A stretch of DNA of 64,000 nucleotides. Origin: Streptomyces filipinensis. Its GTDB lineage: Bacteria; Actinomycetota; Actinomycetes; Streptomycetales; Streptomycetaceae. Below the pieces are notes generated by a model. It saw nothing but the letters and a program-made list of their open reading frames with translations. It was not told the origin of the DNA and searched no databases. The DNA is taken from the NCBI RefSeq assembly GCF_014649495.1, contig NZ_BMTD01000006.1, positions 248,001 through 312,000 of the forward strand. The letters run 5' to 3'. Positions 8,428-16,975 of the stretch are shown here, piece by piece. Position 1 is the first letter of the stretch. Each line of letters opens with the position of its first letter. A program made the position numbers and the translations under genes.

Positions 8428-9549
8428 ATGTCGGCACCCAATAAGTCGTACGACCCAGTCGAGGTCGAGGCGTTGAAACCGGAAGAGATCGAGCGCATGC
8501 GGGACGAGGCGCTCGCCGCCTTCGCCGCAGCGAGCTCCCTCGACGCGCTCCACGAGGCCAAGGTCGCCCACACCGGCCCGGCCTCCCCGCTGGCCCTGGC
8601 CAACCGCGAGATCGGCGCCCTGCCCCCGCACGCCAAGGCCGAGGCCGGCAAGCGGGTCGGCATGGCCCGCGGCGCCGTGAACAAGGCCCTCGCCGCCCGC
8701 CAGGCCGAGCTGGAGGCCGAGCGCGACGCCCGCGTGCTGGTGGAGGAGGACGTCGACGTCACGCTGCCGTACGACCGCGTCCCGGCCGGCGCCCGCCACC
8801 CGCTCACCACCCTCTCGGAGCGCATCGAGGACATCTTCGTGGCCATGGGCTACGAGGTCGCCGAGGGCCCGCAGGTCGAGGCCGAGTGGTTCAACTTCGA
8901 CGCCCTCAACATCGGCCCGGACCACCCGGCCCGCGGCGAGGCCGACACGTTCTTCGTGCAGGGCCCCGACGGCGGCACCGAGAGCGGTGTCGTGCTGCGC
9001 ACCCACACCTCGCCGGTCCAGATCCGCTCGCTGCTCGACCGCGAGCTGCCGGTCTACGTGATCTGCCCCGGCCGCGTGTACCGCACCGACGAGCTGGACG
9101 CCACGCACACGCCCGTCTTCCACCAGGTCGAGCTGCTCGCCGTGGACGAGGGCCTGACCATGGCCGACCTCAAGGGCACCCTGGACCACATGGTCCAGTC
9201 CCTGTTCGGCGAGGGCATGAAGACCCGGCTGCGGCCGAACTTCTTCCCCTTCACCGAGCCGAGCGCCGAGATGGACATGCTCTGCTACGTCTGCAAGGGC
9301 GAGTCCGTCGGCAACCCCGACCGGCCCTGCCGCACCTGCTCCAGCGAGGGCTGGATCGAGCTGGGCGGCTGCGGCATGGTCAACCCGCGGGTGCTCACCG
9401 CCTGCGGGGTCGACCCGGAGAAGTACAGCGGCTTCGCCTTCGGGTTCGGCATCGAGCGGATGCTGATGTTCCGCCACAACGTCGAGGACATGCGAGACAT
9501 GGTCGAGGGTGACGTCCGGTTCACCCGGCCGTTCGGGATGGAGATCTGA
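8428..9549 (+). CDS. pheS: Phenylalanyl-tRNA synthetase alpha subunit
   Basis: The 373-residue class II synthetase subunit charges tRNA-Phe as an alpha2-beta2 enzyme with PheT. An N-terminal coiled-coil tRNA-binding arm (about 1-100) precedes the catalytic core. Visible class II motifs include the motif 2 region YRTDELDATHTPVFHQVE and motif 3 FAFGFGIERMLMFR near the C-terminus. The ATG at 8428 has a GGAAGAG ribosome site. The stop overlaps the pheT start (TGATG at 9547-9551). Confidence 0.97.
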   Translation: MSAPNKSYDPVEVEALKPEEIERMRDEALAAFAAASSLDALHEAKVAHTGPASPLALANREIGALPPHAKAEAGKRVGMARGAVNKALAARQAELEAERDARVLVEEDVDVTLPYDRVPAGARHPLTTLSERIEDIFVAMGYEVAEGPQVEAEWFNFDALNIGPDHPARGEADTFFVQGPDGGTESGVVLRTHTSPVQIRSLLDRELPVYVICPGRVYRTDELDATHTPVFHQVELLAVDEGLTMADLKGTLDHMVQSLFGEGMKTRLRPNFFPFTEPSAEMDMLCYVCKGESVGNPDRPCRTCSSEGWIELGGCGMVNPRVLTACGVDPEKYSGFAFGFGIERMLMFRHNVEDMRDMVEGDVRFTRPFGMEI

Positions 9550-12071
9550 TGCGGATCCCGCTTTCTTGGCTGCGGGAGTACGTCGACCTGCCGGCGACGG
9601 AAACCGGCCGCGACGTCCAGGAGAAGCTCGTCTCCGCCGGCCTGGAGGTCGAGACCGTCGAACAGCTCGGCGCCGACCTCAAGGGCCCGCTGGTCGTCGG
9701 CCAGGTACTGACCATCGAGGAGCTGGAGGGCTTCAAGAAGCCGATCCGCTTCTGCACCGTCGACGTCGGCCAGGCCAACGGCACCGGCGAGCCCCAGGAG
9801 ATCGTCTGCGGCGCCCGCAACTTCGCGGTCGGCGACAAGGTCGTCGTGGTCCTGCCCGGCGCCACGCTCCCCGGCGGCTTCTCCATCGCCGCCCGCAAGA
9901 CCTACGGCAAGACGTCCCACGGCATGATCTGCTCCACCGACGAGCTGGGCATGGGCGACGACGGCACCCACGGCATCATCGTGCTGCCGCCGGAGACCGA
10001 GGTCGGCAAGGACGCCATCGAGCTGCTGGAGCTGGTCGACGAGGTCCTGGACATCGCCGTCACCGCCAACCGCGGCGACTGCCTGTCCATCCGCGGCGTC
10101 GCCCGCGAGACCGCCATCGCCTACGGCCTGCCGCTGCGCGACCCGGCGCTGATCGACGTACCCGCCCCGAACGCCTTCGGCTACCCGGTGCAGGTCTCCG
10201 AGCCGTTCGGCTGCGACCGCTTCACCGCCCGCACGGTCACCGGCCTGCGCCCCGAGGCCCGCTCCCCGATCTGGCTGCAGCGCCGGCTGCAGAAGGTCGG
10301 CATGCGCCCGATCTCGCTCGCCGTCGACGTCACCAACTACGTGATGATGGAGCTGGGCCAGCCGCTGCACGCCTACGACCGCACGCTGGTCCAGGGCACC
10401 ATCGGTGTGCGCCGCGCCCAGGAGGGCGAGAAGCTCGTCACCCTCGACGGTGTGGAGCGCAAGCTGCACGCCGAAGACCTGGTCATCACCGACGAGCGCG
10501 GCCCGATCGGCCTCGCCGGCGTGATGGGCGGCGCCAACACGGAGATCGCCGACCACGAGGTCGGCGAGGACGGCGTCAACGGCACGACCGACGTGGTGAT
10601 CGAGGCGGCCCACTTCGACGCCGTCTCCATCGCCCGCACGGCCCGCCGGCACAAGCTGCTGTCCGAGGCGTCCCGCCGCTTCGAGCGCGGTGTCGACCCC
10701 GCGGCCGCCGCGGCCGCCGCGCAGCGCACCGTGGACCTGCTGGTGCTGCTCGCGGGCGGCACGGCCGAGGCCGGTGTCACCGAGGTCATCGCGCCCTCGG
10801 CCCCGCACACCATCACCCTCCCGGCCAACCACCCGGACCGGGTGGCGGGCGTCGACTACGGCCGTGAGACGGTCGTCCGCCGCCTCCAGGAGGTCGGCTG
10901 CGACGTGTACGGGCAGGACGAGCTGATCGTCACCGTCCCGTCCTGGCGCCCCGACCTGGCCGACCCGAACGACCTGGCCGAAGAGGTCATCCGTCTGGAG
11001 GGCTACGAGAACCTGCCCTCCACGCTGCCCAAGCTCCCCTCGGGCCGCGGCCTGACCCACCGCCAGCGGCTGCACCGCCGGGTCGGCCGCGCGCTGGCCG
11101 GAGCGGGCTACGTCGAGGCGCCGAACTACCCCTTCGTCAGCGAGCAGGTCTTCGACCAGCTCGGCCTGGAGTCCGACGACCCGGCCCGCCGCGTCGTCAA
11201 GCTGGTCAACCCGCTCAGTGACGAGGAGCCCGCGCTGCGCACGACGCTGCTGCCGGGGCTGCTCGGTGCGCTGCGGCGCAACGACGGGCGGGGTGGCCAC
11301 GACCTGGCCCTGTTCGAGACGGGGCTGGTGTTCCACCCCCGCGAGGAGCGGCCCGCCGCCACGCACCTGCCCGTCGACCGGCGTCCCACCGACGAGGAGA
11401 TCGCCGCGCTGAACGCCGCGCTGCCCGAGCAGCCGCGGCACGTGGCCGTCGTCCTCACCGGCGCCCGCGAGCAGGCCGGCTGGTGGGGCAAGGGCCGTCC
11501 GGCCGCATGGGCCGACGCGGTCGAGGCGGCGCGTGTCGTCGCGCGCGAGGCCGGCGCCGAGCTGGTCGTGCGCAAGGGGCAGTACGGTCCCTGGCACCCC
11601 GGCCGCTGCGCCGAGCTGGTGGTCGTCGCCGACGGTGCGGAGACGGTCGTGGGCCACGCGGGAGAACTGCACCCGCGTGTCCTGAAGGCCCTGGGACTGC
11701 CCGAGCGCACCTGCGCGATGGAACTGAACCTGGACGCCCTGGAGGCGGTGGGCGACGGCGTTCCGCAGGCGCCGCGGATCTCCACGTTCCCGGTCGCCAC
11801 GCAGGACGTCGCCCTCGTGGTCGACCTGCCCGTCCCGACCGCCGAGGTCGAGGCGGCGCTGCGCGCGGGCGCGGGTGAACTGCTGGAGTCCATCCGGCTG
11901 TTCGACGTCTACGAGAACGCCGAGCAGCTCGGGGACGGCAAGAAGTCGCTGGCGTACGCGCTGCGGTTCCGTGCGGGCGACCGGACGCTGACCGTGGACG
12001 AGGCCTCGGCTGCCCGGGACGCGGCGGTCGCCCTCGCGGGCGAGCGTACGGGTGCGGTGCTGAGGGGCTGA
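9549..12071 (+). CDS. pheT: Phenylalanyl-tRNA synthetase beta subunit
   Basis: The 840-residue beta subunit has the bacterial order of domains: N-terminal MRIPLSWLREYVDLP, EMAP-like tRNA-binding domain (about 40-155), B3/B4 editing domain, two B5 regions, the catalytic-like core, and a C-terminal FDX-ACB anticodon-binding domain (about 745-840, ISTFPVATQDVALVVD). It provides proofreading of mischarged Tyr and tRNA binding. The ATG at 9549 overlaps the pheS stop codon. Confidence 0.97.
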   Translation: MRIPLSWLREYVDLPATETGRDVQEKLVSAGLEVETVEQLGADLKGPLVVGQVLTIEELEGFKKPIRFCTVDVGQANGTGEPQEIVCGARNFAVGDKVVVVLPGATLPGGFSIAARKTYGKTSHGMICSTDELGMGDDGTHGIIVLPPETEVGKDAIELLELVDEVLDIAVTANRGDCLSIRGVARETAIAYGLPLRDPALIDVPAPNAFGYPVQVSEPFGCDRFTARTVTGLRPEARSPIWLQRRLQKVGMRPISLAVDVTNYVMMELGQPLHAYDRTLVQGTIGVRRAQEGEKLVTLDGVERKLHAEDLVITDERGPIGLAGVMGGANTEIADHEVGEDGVNGTTDVVIEAAHFDAVSIARTARRHKLLSEASRRFERGVDPAAAAAAAQRTVDLLVLLAGGTAEAGVTEVIAPSAPHTITLPANHPDRVAGVDYGRETVVRRLQEVGCDVYGQDELIVTVPSWRPDLADPNDLAEEVIRLEGYENLPSTLPKLPSGRGLTHRQRLHRRVGRALAGAGYVEAPNYPFVSEQVFDQLGLESDDPARRVVKLVNPLSDEEPALRTTLLPGLLGALRRNDGRGGHDLALFETGLVFHPREERPAATHLPVDRRPTDEEIAALNAALPEQPRHVAVVLTGAREQAGWWGKGRPAAWADAVEAARVVAREAGAELVVRKGQYGPWHPGRCAELVVVADGAETVVGHAGELHPRVLKALGLPERTCAMELNLDALEAVGDGVPQAPRISTFPVATQDVALVVDLPVPTAEVEAALRAGAGELLESIRLFDVYENAEQLGDGKKSLAYALRFRAGDRTLTVDEASAARDAAVALAGERTGAVLRG

Positions 12072-12256
12072 GCGCCGCGGGGACCCTTTCCCCACCGCCA
12101 GCTGCATAAATGCAGGTTGGCCTGGGTGTCCTCACTCGTTCGGGTGGTCATCGGAGGTGATCCGGTCCGCCCGGAGCCCTGCCGTGGACAGAATCGGACC
12201 GGCCTTTCGGGGTCGGTCCGTCTGCTCTGTCAGGGCCCACTTGGGGGACCAGAGGC

Positions 12257-13330
12257 ATGAACCGCATCAAGGCACGGGCGCCCACCGCGCGTGGAGTCGT
12301 ACTGACCATGCTCTGGGGAGCCGTGGCGGTCGGCTATAAGTGGGGTTGTCCGAGCGCCCAGCAGGACGGTTTCGGCGCGCGTGTCGTCACCAGCGCCGTG
12401 TTCTTCGCCGTCGGTGCCGGGCTGATACTCCACGTCCGCCGCGCCCTGCTGCGTGAGCTGCGGCAGGCCCGCCGGGTGGCACGGGCGGCGCAGAGCGTCG
12501 TCCTGCGTCCGTTGCCGCCACGTCTCGACGGGCTGGTCCTCGCCGCCGCCCAGCTCTCCGCGGAGCGGGGCGCGTGCGTCGGCGGCGATCTGTACGAGGC
12601 GATCGCCACCGAGCACGGGGTGCGGGTGGTGATGGGGGACGTACGCGGGCACGGTCTGGCCGCCCTCGGTACCGTCGCCGCCGTCCTCGGCAGCTTCCGC
12701 GAGGCGGCCCACGACGAGCCCGAACTCGGCGGCGTCCTGCGCCGGCTGGAGCGTGCGCTCGGCCGGCACCTGCGCGAACGGGCCCGCGCGGAACACCCTG
12801 CGCACGACGGCCCGGACCCCGACCACCCGGTCGCCGAGGAGTTCGTCACCCTGGTGCTCCTGGAGATCGACGGGGAGGGCGGGCTTCGGGCCCTCAACTG
12901 CGGCCATCCATGGCCGTATCGCATCAACGGTGCGCGGGTCGAGCCGTTGAGCGGGGTGGATCCGCTTCCGCCGCTGGGCCCCTTCCCGCTGCCGAAGGAC
13001 CTGGAGGCCCACCCCTGTGGCCACCTGCTCCCCGGTGACTGCCTGGTCCTCTTCACCGACGGTGTGGAGGACGCACGGGACGCCAAGGGCCGGTTCTTCT
13101 CCCTGCCGACGGCCCTGCGTGAGGCCGTACGCGATCAGCCGGTCTCGCCCCAGACGGTCCTGCGCACGCTCTTCGCCGCCCTCCTGCACCACACGGCCAA
13201 CGGCCCGAGGGACGACATAGCGGTCCTGGTCCTGCGGAACGATCGCACGAGAGGCAGGCTCTCCTGTCCAGGGGCGCGGGGAACGGCCCGGCAGGCACCC
13301 ACGGATCCGCAGCCGACCACGCACCGCTAG
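12257..13330 (+). CDS. Membrane SpoIIE/PP2C-type serine phosphatase
   Basis: The 357-residue protein has two N-terminal transmembrane segments (about 12-29 and 43-60) and a PP2C-like SpoIIE domain. Metal-binding motifs are visible: GGDLYEA (Asp111), MGDVRGHG (Asp128), LFTDGVEDARD and RDDIAVLVL. Such phosphatases usually dephosphorylate anti-sigma-factor antagonists in Streptomyces partner-switching systems. No kinase or antagonist gene is adjacent, so the substrate is unknown. No GAF or PAS sensor domain is present. A strong hairpin ends the unit. Confidence 0.87.
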   Translation: MNRIKARAPTARGVVLTMLWGAVAVGYKWGCPSAQQDGFGARVVTSAVFFAVGAGLILHVRRALLRELRQARRVARAAQSVVLRPLPPRLDGLVLAAAQLSAERGACVGGDLYEAIATEHGVRVVMGDVRGHGLAALGTVAAVLGSFREAAHDEPELGGVLRRLERALGRHLRERARAEHPAHDGPDPDHPVAEEFVTLVLLEIDGEGGLRALNCGHPWPYRINGARVEPLSGVDPLPPLGPFPLPKDLEAHPCGHLLPGDCLVLFTDGVEDARDAKGRFFSLPTALREAVRDQPVSPQTVLRTLFAALLHHTANGPRDDIAVLVLRNDRTRGRLSCPGARGTARQAPTDPQPTTHR

Positions 13331-13346
13331 CCCGTGGTCGTCCGAC

Positions 13347-13392
13347 CCGGCCAAGCCACCGCTTTTCGAGGGGGAGCCGGCGGCTTGGCCGG
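13347..13392 (+). terminator. Terminator-like hairpin after the phosphatase gene
   Basis: CCGGCCAAGCC (13347-13357) pairs perfectly with GGCTTGGCCGG (13382-13392) around a 24-nt loop containing GCTTTTCG. It lies 16 bp after the phosphatase stop codon. Confidence 0.6.
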
Positions 13393-13458
13393 ATCCCCAG
13401 TCAACCGGCGGAACACGCTGAGCGACAACACGTGTACAGCGCGGATGCGAGTACTTCG

Positions 13459-13492
13459 TTCACACCCCGTGTGAAGGCGGAGTCACTACGCT
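13459..13492 (+). promoter_or_regulatory. Promoter region with inverted-repeat operator for the NsdA-like gene
   Basis: TTCACACCCCGTGTGAA (13459-13475) is a perfect 7-bp inverted repeat with a 3-bp centre. A -10-like TACGCT follows at 13487-13492, 31 nt before the start codon. The repeat covers the expected -35 position, as a repressor site would. A related site, CACACCGCGTGTGAA, occurs at 15856-15870. Confidence 0.5.
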
Positions 13493-13522
13493 GACCGCAC
13501 CAGGCCACCCGGGGGGCATCCC

Positions 13523-14863
13523 ATGCAGCCGAACACTCTGCTCGACGCGATCCTGGACGAGGCGGGGATCTCGCACGCCGGTCTCGCCGCCCACGTCAAC
13601 CAGGCGGGCCGGAAACGGGGCCTCGCTCTGCGGTACGAACACACCGCCGTGGCGCGCTGGCTGAAGGGCCAGCGACCGCGCGGCCAGGTGCCCGACCTGA
13701 TCTGCGAGGTGCTGGCGGCGCGCCTGCACCGGCCGGTCACCCTGGACGACATCGGCCTCGGAGTGCCGGGTGAGCCGAGCACACCGCACGCCGGGTCGCT
13801 CAACGGGTTCGTCGAACGCGCCACCGCGCTGTGGCGGTCCGACGAACAGGAGCGGCCGCATGTGCTCGGCGCCCCCGCCGTCACCGGCACCCCGGCCGTC
13901 ATGCCGGTGTGGGAGTGGGAGAACCCGCCCGAGGACGTGGATGTCTCCCGGGGCGGCCTGCACCGGGTCACCGCGGCCGACATCGACACGCTGCGCGCGG
14001 CCCGTACGCACTACGAGCAGATGTACCGCAAGGCCGGCGGCATCGCGACCCGCACCCGGATCGTCGGCTTCCTCAACGCCGAGGCGGCCCCCCTGCTGCG
14101 CGGCAGCTACACCGACGCGACCGGACGCCAACTGCACCGGGCCACGGGCGGGTTGGTGGCCATCGCGGGTATCTGCGCGTACGACTCCGACGCCCACGGA
14201 CTCGCCCAGCGTTACTTCCACCAGGCCCTGCGGCTGGCAAAGGCCAGTGGCGACCGGGGCCTTGGCGCGTATGTGATAGCCCTGCTGGTCAACCAGTCGC
14301 TGTTCATGCGGGAGTTCCGGCAGGCCGTCGCCTTCGCCGAGGCCGCGCTGCGGGCCGCCGGCAAGCACATCACCCCGGCGCTGGCCTCGGACCTGTACGC
14401 GATGCAGGCCAAGGCCTATGCCCACCTCGGCGACTCCGGCAGCGCCCTGTCCTGCATCCGGCGCGCGGAGACGGCGGCTGAACGCATCCGGCGCGGGTAC
14501 GAGCCCGACGAGACGGGCTATGTCCAGCCGGGACTGGTCAATGTGCAGGTGGCCGAGGCGCTGCTGAGCCTCGGCGAGCTGGCCGCCGCCCGGGAGCATG
14601 CCGCGGCGGCGGTCGACAACCCCGCCCACGACCGCGGGCGCGTGCACCGGCTCGCCATGCTCAGCACCATCGAGCTGCGCCAGGGCAACGCCGACAAGGC
14701 GTCGGCGACCGCCGTGCAGATGGCCGAGCAGGCCCGCGGGATGGAGTCCCAGCGGCTGCGCGACAGACTGCGCGCGGTACGCGACCATCTGGCGCGCTGC
14801 GACTCGGCCGACACCGCCGAGGCCGCCGAACTCATCGACGGGGCACTGCGCGTACCGCTTTAG
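13523..14863 (+). CDS. NsdA-like transcriptional regulator with TPR-type C-terminal domain
   Basis: The 446-residue soluble protein starts MQPNTLLDAILDEAGISHAGLA. The first ~80 residues (LAAHVNQAGRK, then HTAVARWLKGQRPRG) resemble a degenerate helix-turn-helix. From about residue 150 there are paired helices of tetratricopeptide type, such as LAQRYFHQALRLAKASGD and RQAVAFAEAALRAAG. This architecture is that of the NsdA/NsdB family, Streptomyces proteins that repress sporulation and antibiotic production. The assignment rests on architecture and recalled sequence style, not on an alignment. It is a likely single-gene unit with its own operator-like repeat. Confidence 0.72.
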   Translation: MQPNTLLDAILDEAGISHAGLAAHVNQAGRKRGLALRYEHTAVARWLKGQRPRGQVPDLICEVLAARLHRPVTLDDIGLGVPGEPSTPHAGSLNGFVERATALWRSDEQERPHVLGAPAVTGTPAVMPVWEWENPPEDVDVSRGGLHRVTAADIDTLRAARTHYEQMYRKAGGIATRTRIVGFLNAEAAPLLRGSYTDATGRQLHRATGGLVAIAGICAYDSDAHGLAQRYFHQALRLAKASGDRGLGAYVIALLVNQSLFMREFRQAVAFAEAALRAAGKHITPALASDLYAMQAKAYAHLGDSGSALSCIRRAETAAERIRRGYEPDETGYVQPGLVNVQVAEALLSLGELAAAREHAAAAVDNPAHDRGRVHRLAMLSTIELRQGNADKASATAVQMAEQARGMESQRLRDRLRAVRDHLARCDSADTAEAAELIDGALRVPL

Positions 14864-14942
14864 GACTCCGTCGGCCGTGGTGTAGGCCTGAGCAAGTCTC
14901 TGCTGCGATATTGCCACTTACGCGGCGGAAGGTGGCAGAACC

Positions 14943-15479
14943 GTGCAGTGGACGAAACAGAGCGAACAAACTGTGTATGCAAACCGCTGGTTCAGTGTCA
15001 ACCTGGCGGATGTGGAGCTACCGGACGGCAGGCACCTCGACCACTTCCTGATCCGGCTCCGGCCGGTGGCCGTGGCTACGGTGGTCAACGAGGCCAACGA
15101 GGTTCTCCTGCTGTGGCGGCACCGTTTCATCACCGACAGCTGGGGCTGGGAACTGGCGGCCGGCGTCGTCGAGGACGGCGAGGACGTCGTGAGCGCGGCG
15201 GCCCGGGAGCTGGAGGAGGAGACAGGCTGGCGGCCGGGACCGCTGCACCACCTCATGACCGTGGAGCCGTCCAACGGTCTGACCGACGCCCGGCACCACG
15301 TCTACTGGTCCGACCAGGGCGAGTACGTCGGGCACCCCGTGGACGACTTCGAGTCGGACCGCCGTGAATGGGTCCCCCTCAAAGTCGTCCCCGACCTGAT
15401 CGCCCGTGGGGAGGTTCCGGCCGCCAACATGGCGGCCGCGTTACTCCTGCTGCACCACCTCAGGCTGGCGGACGGTTAG
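14943..15479 (+). CDS. Nudix hydrolase with a TTA codon
   Basis: The 178-residue protein starts at the GTG at 14943. The Nudix box is complete: G(x5)E(x7)RELEEETGW spans residues 74-96. The domain context (LLLWRHRFITDSWGWELAAGVVEDGED) is like ADP-ribose/nucleoside-diphosphate-sugar pyrophosphatases. Codon 167 (15441-15443) is TTA, the leucine codon read only by the bldA tRNA in Streptomyces, so translation is probably developmentally gated. The gene is convergent with, and overlaps by 4 bp, a small gene that also carries TTA. Confidence 0.88.
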   Translation: MQWTKQSEQTVYANRWFSVNLADVELPDGRHLDHFLIRLRPVAVATVVNEANEVLLLWRHRFITDSWGWELAAGVVEDGEDVVSAAARELEEETGWRPGPLHHLMTVEPSNGLTDARHHVYWSDQGEYVGHPVDDFESDRREWVPLKVVPDLIARGEVPAANMAAALLLLHHLRLADG

Positions 15480-15733
15480 TGGGCCACCGCCTGCCAGACC
15501 GTCACGAGCAGTGCGGCCAGCGAGGTGAGTGCGGCGAGCGAGGGCAGCGGCCAGCGCGCCTGTTCCAGCGAGGTCAAGCGGGTGTTCAACTCGTCCAGTT
15601 CCTTGGTGGTCTCCTCGGTGCGGTGACTGAGCAGCGCCAGCCCTCCCTCGACACGGGCGTAGGCCACGTCGAGGCGGCGCCGTAACTCTGCGAGTTCTCC
15701 ATGGACCACGGGAAGCTCCCGATCGGCGGTCAC
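15476..15733 (-). CDS. Small coiled-coil membrane protein with a TTA codon
   Basis: The 85-residue protein starts at GTG (15733) with a good Shine-Dalgarno (AAAGGAGTGG). Residues 10-58 form a heptad-like helix (GELAELRRRLDVAYARVEGGLAL, then TEETTKELDELNTRLTSLEQA). The C-terminus is one transmembrane segment (about 62-82). It is therefore a tail-anchored coiled-coil protein facing the cytoplasm. Codon 17 (complement of 15683-15685) is TTA, so expression may depend on bldA. I recognise no family with certainty. Confidence 0.72.
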   Translation of the reverse strand: MTADRELPVVHGELAELRRRLDVAYARVEGGLALLSHRTEETTKELDELNTRLTSLEQARWPLPSLAALTSLAALLVTVWQAVAH

Positions 15734-15855
15734 GTGTCCACTCCTTTGTGTAGTCGAACGTGTGGGTCCCGCATTCCTTGCATGGGCATAAAGAGTGAAC
15801 TCGCCTGGTGGGCGGCTGGGTAGTGTGTGCGAGGGGCATATGCGGGCCCGGCGCG

Positions 15856-15870
15856 CACACCGCGTGTGAA
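15856..15870. promoter_or_regulatory. Inverted repeat CACAC-N3-GTGTG
   Basis: CACACCGCGTGTGAA shares the half-sites CACAC and GTGTGAA and the 3-bp spacing of the repeat upstream of the NsdA-like gene. It lies in a 194-bp gap between two minus-strand genes, about 123 bp before the small coiled-coil gene. No other function is visible in that gap apart from the adjacent terminator. Confidence 0.35.
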
Positions 15871-15875
15871 ACAGA

Positions 15876-15908
15876 TGGGCCCGGCACCTGGTCCAGGTGC
15901 CGGGCCCA
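15876..15908 (-). terminator. Strong terminator hairpin after the hydroxyacyl-CoA dehydrogenase gene
   Basis: A perfect 14-bp stem, TGGGCCCGGCACCT (15876-15889) with AGGTGCCGGGCCCA (15895-15908), has a 5-nt loop. It follows the minus-strand gene ending at 15928 and would end its transcript. Confidence 0.75.
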
Positions 15909-15927
15909 CAGCCCTCACATGCGGCGA

Positions 15928-16803
15928 TCAGCCATAGGTGTAGAAGCCCGAGCCGGTCTTCCGGCCGAGCCGGCCCGCCTCGACCATCCGCTGCAGCAGC
16001 GGGGGAGCGGCGTACAGCGGCTCCTTGTACTCGGCGTACATCGAGTTGGCGATGGAGACGATGGTGTCCAGGCCGATCAGGTCGGACAGCTTCAGCGGGC
16101 CCATCGGGTGGGCGCAGCCCATCTCCATGCCGTTGTCGATGTCCTCACGGCTGGCGATGCCCGACTCGAACATCCGGATCGCGGAGAGCAGGTACGGCAC
16201 CAGCAGCGCGTTGACCACGAAACCGGAGCGGTCCTGGGCGCGGATCGCGTGCTTGCCGAGCACCTTCTCGGCGAAGACCTGAGCGCGGCTGAGGGTGCCC
16301 TCGGAGGTGGTGAGCGCCGGGATCAGCTCGACCAGCTTCTGCACCGGGGCCGGGTTGAAGAAGTGGATGCCGACCACGTGGTCCGGGCGGGAGGTGGCGA
16401 CCGCCAGCTTCACCAGCGGGATCGAGGAGGTGTTGGAGGCGAGGATCGCGTCCGCGCGGGTCACCACCTGGTCGAGCACCTGGAAGATCTCGGTCTTCAC
16501 CTGCTCGTTCTCGACGACGGCCTCGATCACCAGGTCCCGGTCGGCGAACTCGCCCAGGTCGGTGGTGAAGCTCAGCCGCGCCTGCGTGGCGTCCCGCTCC
16601 TCCTCGGTGATCTTGCCGCGCTCGGCGGCCTTGGTCAGGGAGTTGAGCAGCCGGGTGCGGCCGATCTCCAGGGCCTCGCCGGTGGTCTCGGCGACCCTCA
16701 CGTCCAGTCCGGAGCGGGCGCACACCTCGGCGATGCCCGCGCCCATCTGGCCGCAGCCCACGACTCCGACCCGCGCAATGTCTCCCGATGGGAAGCCCGT
16801 CAC
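15928..16803 (-). CDS. 3-hydroxyacyl-CoA (3-hydroxybutyryl-CoA) dehydrogenase
   Basis: The 291-residue enzyme oxidises or reduces 3-hydroxyacyl-CoA with NAD(P) in fatty acid or butyrate metabolism. The Rossmann motif VGVVGCGQMGAGIAE is near residues 12-26. The HAD signature follows: SNTSSIPL, GIHFFNPAPVQKLVE with the catalytic His, and GFVVNALLVPYL. The C-terminal helical domain contains NGMEMGCAHPMGPLKLSDLIGLD. The start is the GTG at 16803, which has a GAAGGGGA ribosome site; the frame stays open upstream, but this gives the usual family length. Confidence 0.93.
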   Translation of the reverse strand: MTGFPSGDIARVGVVGCGQMGAGIAEVCARSGLDVRVAETTGEALEIGRTRLLNSLTKAAERGKITEEERDATQARLSFTTDLGEFADRDLVIEAVVENEQVKTEIFQVLDQVVTRADAILASNTSSIPLVKLAVATSRPDHVVGIHFFNPAPVQKLVELIPALTTSEGTLSRAQVFAEKVLGKHAIRAQDRSGFVVNALLVPYLLSAIRMFESGIASREDIDNGMEMGCAHPMGPLKLSDLIGLDTIVSIANSMYAEYKEPLYAAPPLLQRMVEAGRLGRKTGSGFYTYG

Positions 16804-16975
16804 ATCGTCCCCTTCGCTGGTGTTCCCGCACTCGCTGGCAGACCTCCGGGTTCGGCGCCTGCTCCGATCGTGCACGTTACCGCCAAGTATCGATGATCGA
16901 TCGCCCGGGTGGGGGCATCCTGGGGCGCGGAACGATCCGTGACGGAGCGGATCCGGAGTGTACGGGGGTGTGCGG

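Noticed and set aside
9285..12107. A 940-codon open frame antisense to pheT, and similar long antisense frames at 519-2036, 5034-7010 and 25401-28100
   Set aside because: They are antisense to well-recognised genes, have biased compositions (Gly/Arg/Asp or Pro/Arg rich) and no domains or ribosome sites. Such frames are a normal by-product of very high G+C.
12102..12115. CTGCATAAATGCAG between pheT and the phosphatase gene as an ARG box
   Set aside because: The half-sites match, but the spacing is 2 bp and not the 4 bp seen at argC and argG, and neither neighbour is an arginine gene. A small hairpin or another regulator's site is possible.
15730..15918. Short minus-strand frame with a CPCKEC-like run in an overlapping frame
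   Set aside because: It overlaps a terminator hairpin and the leader of a better-supported gene, and it has no ribosome site.
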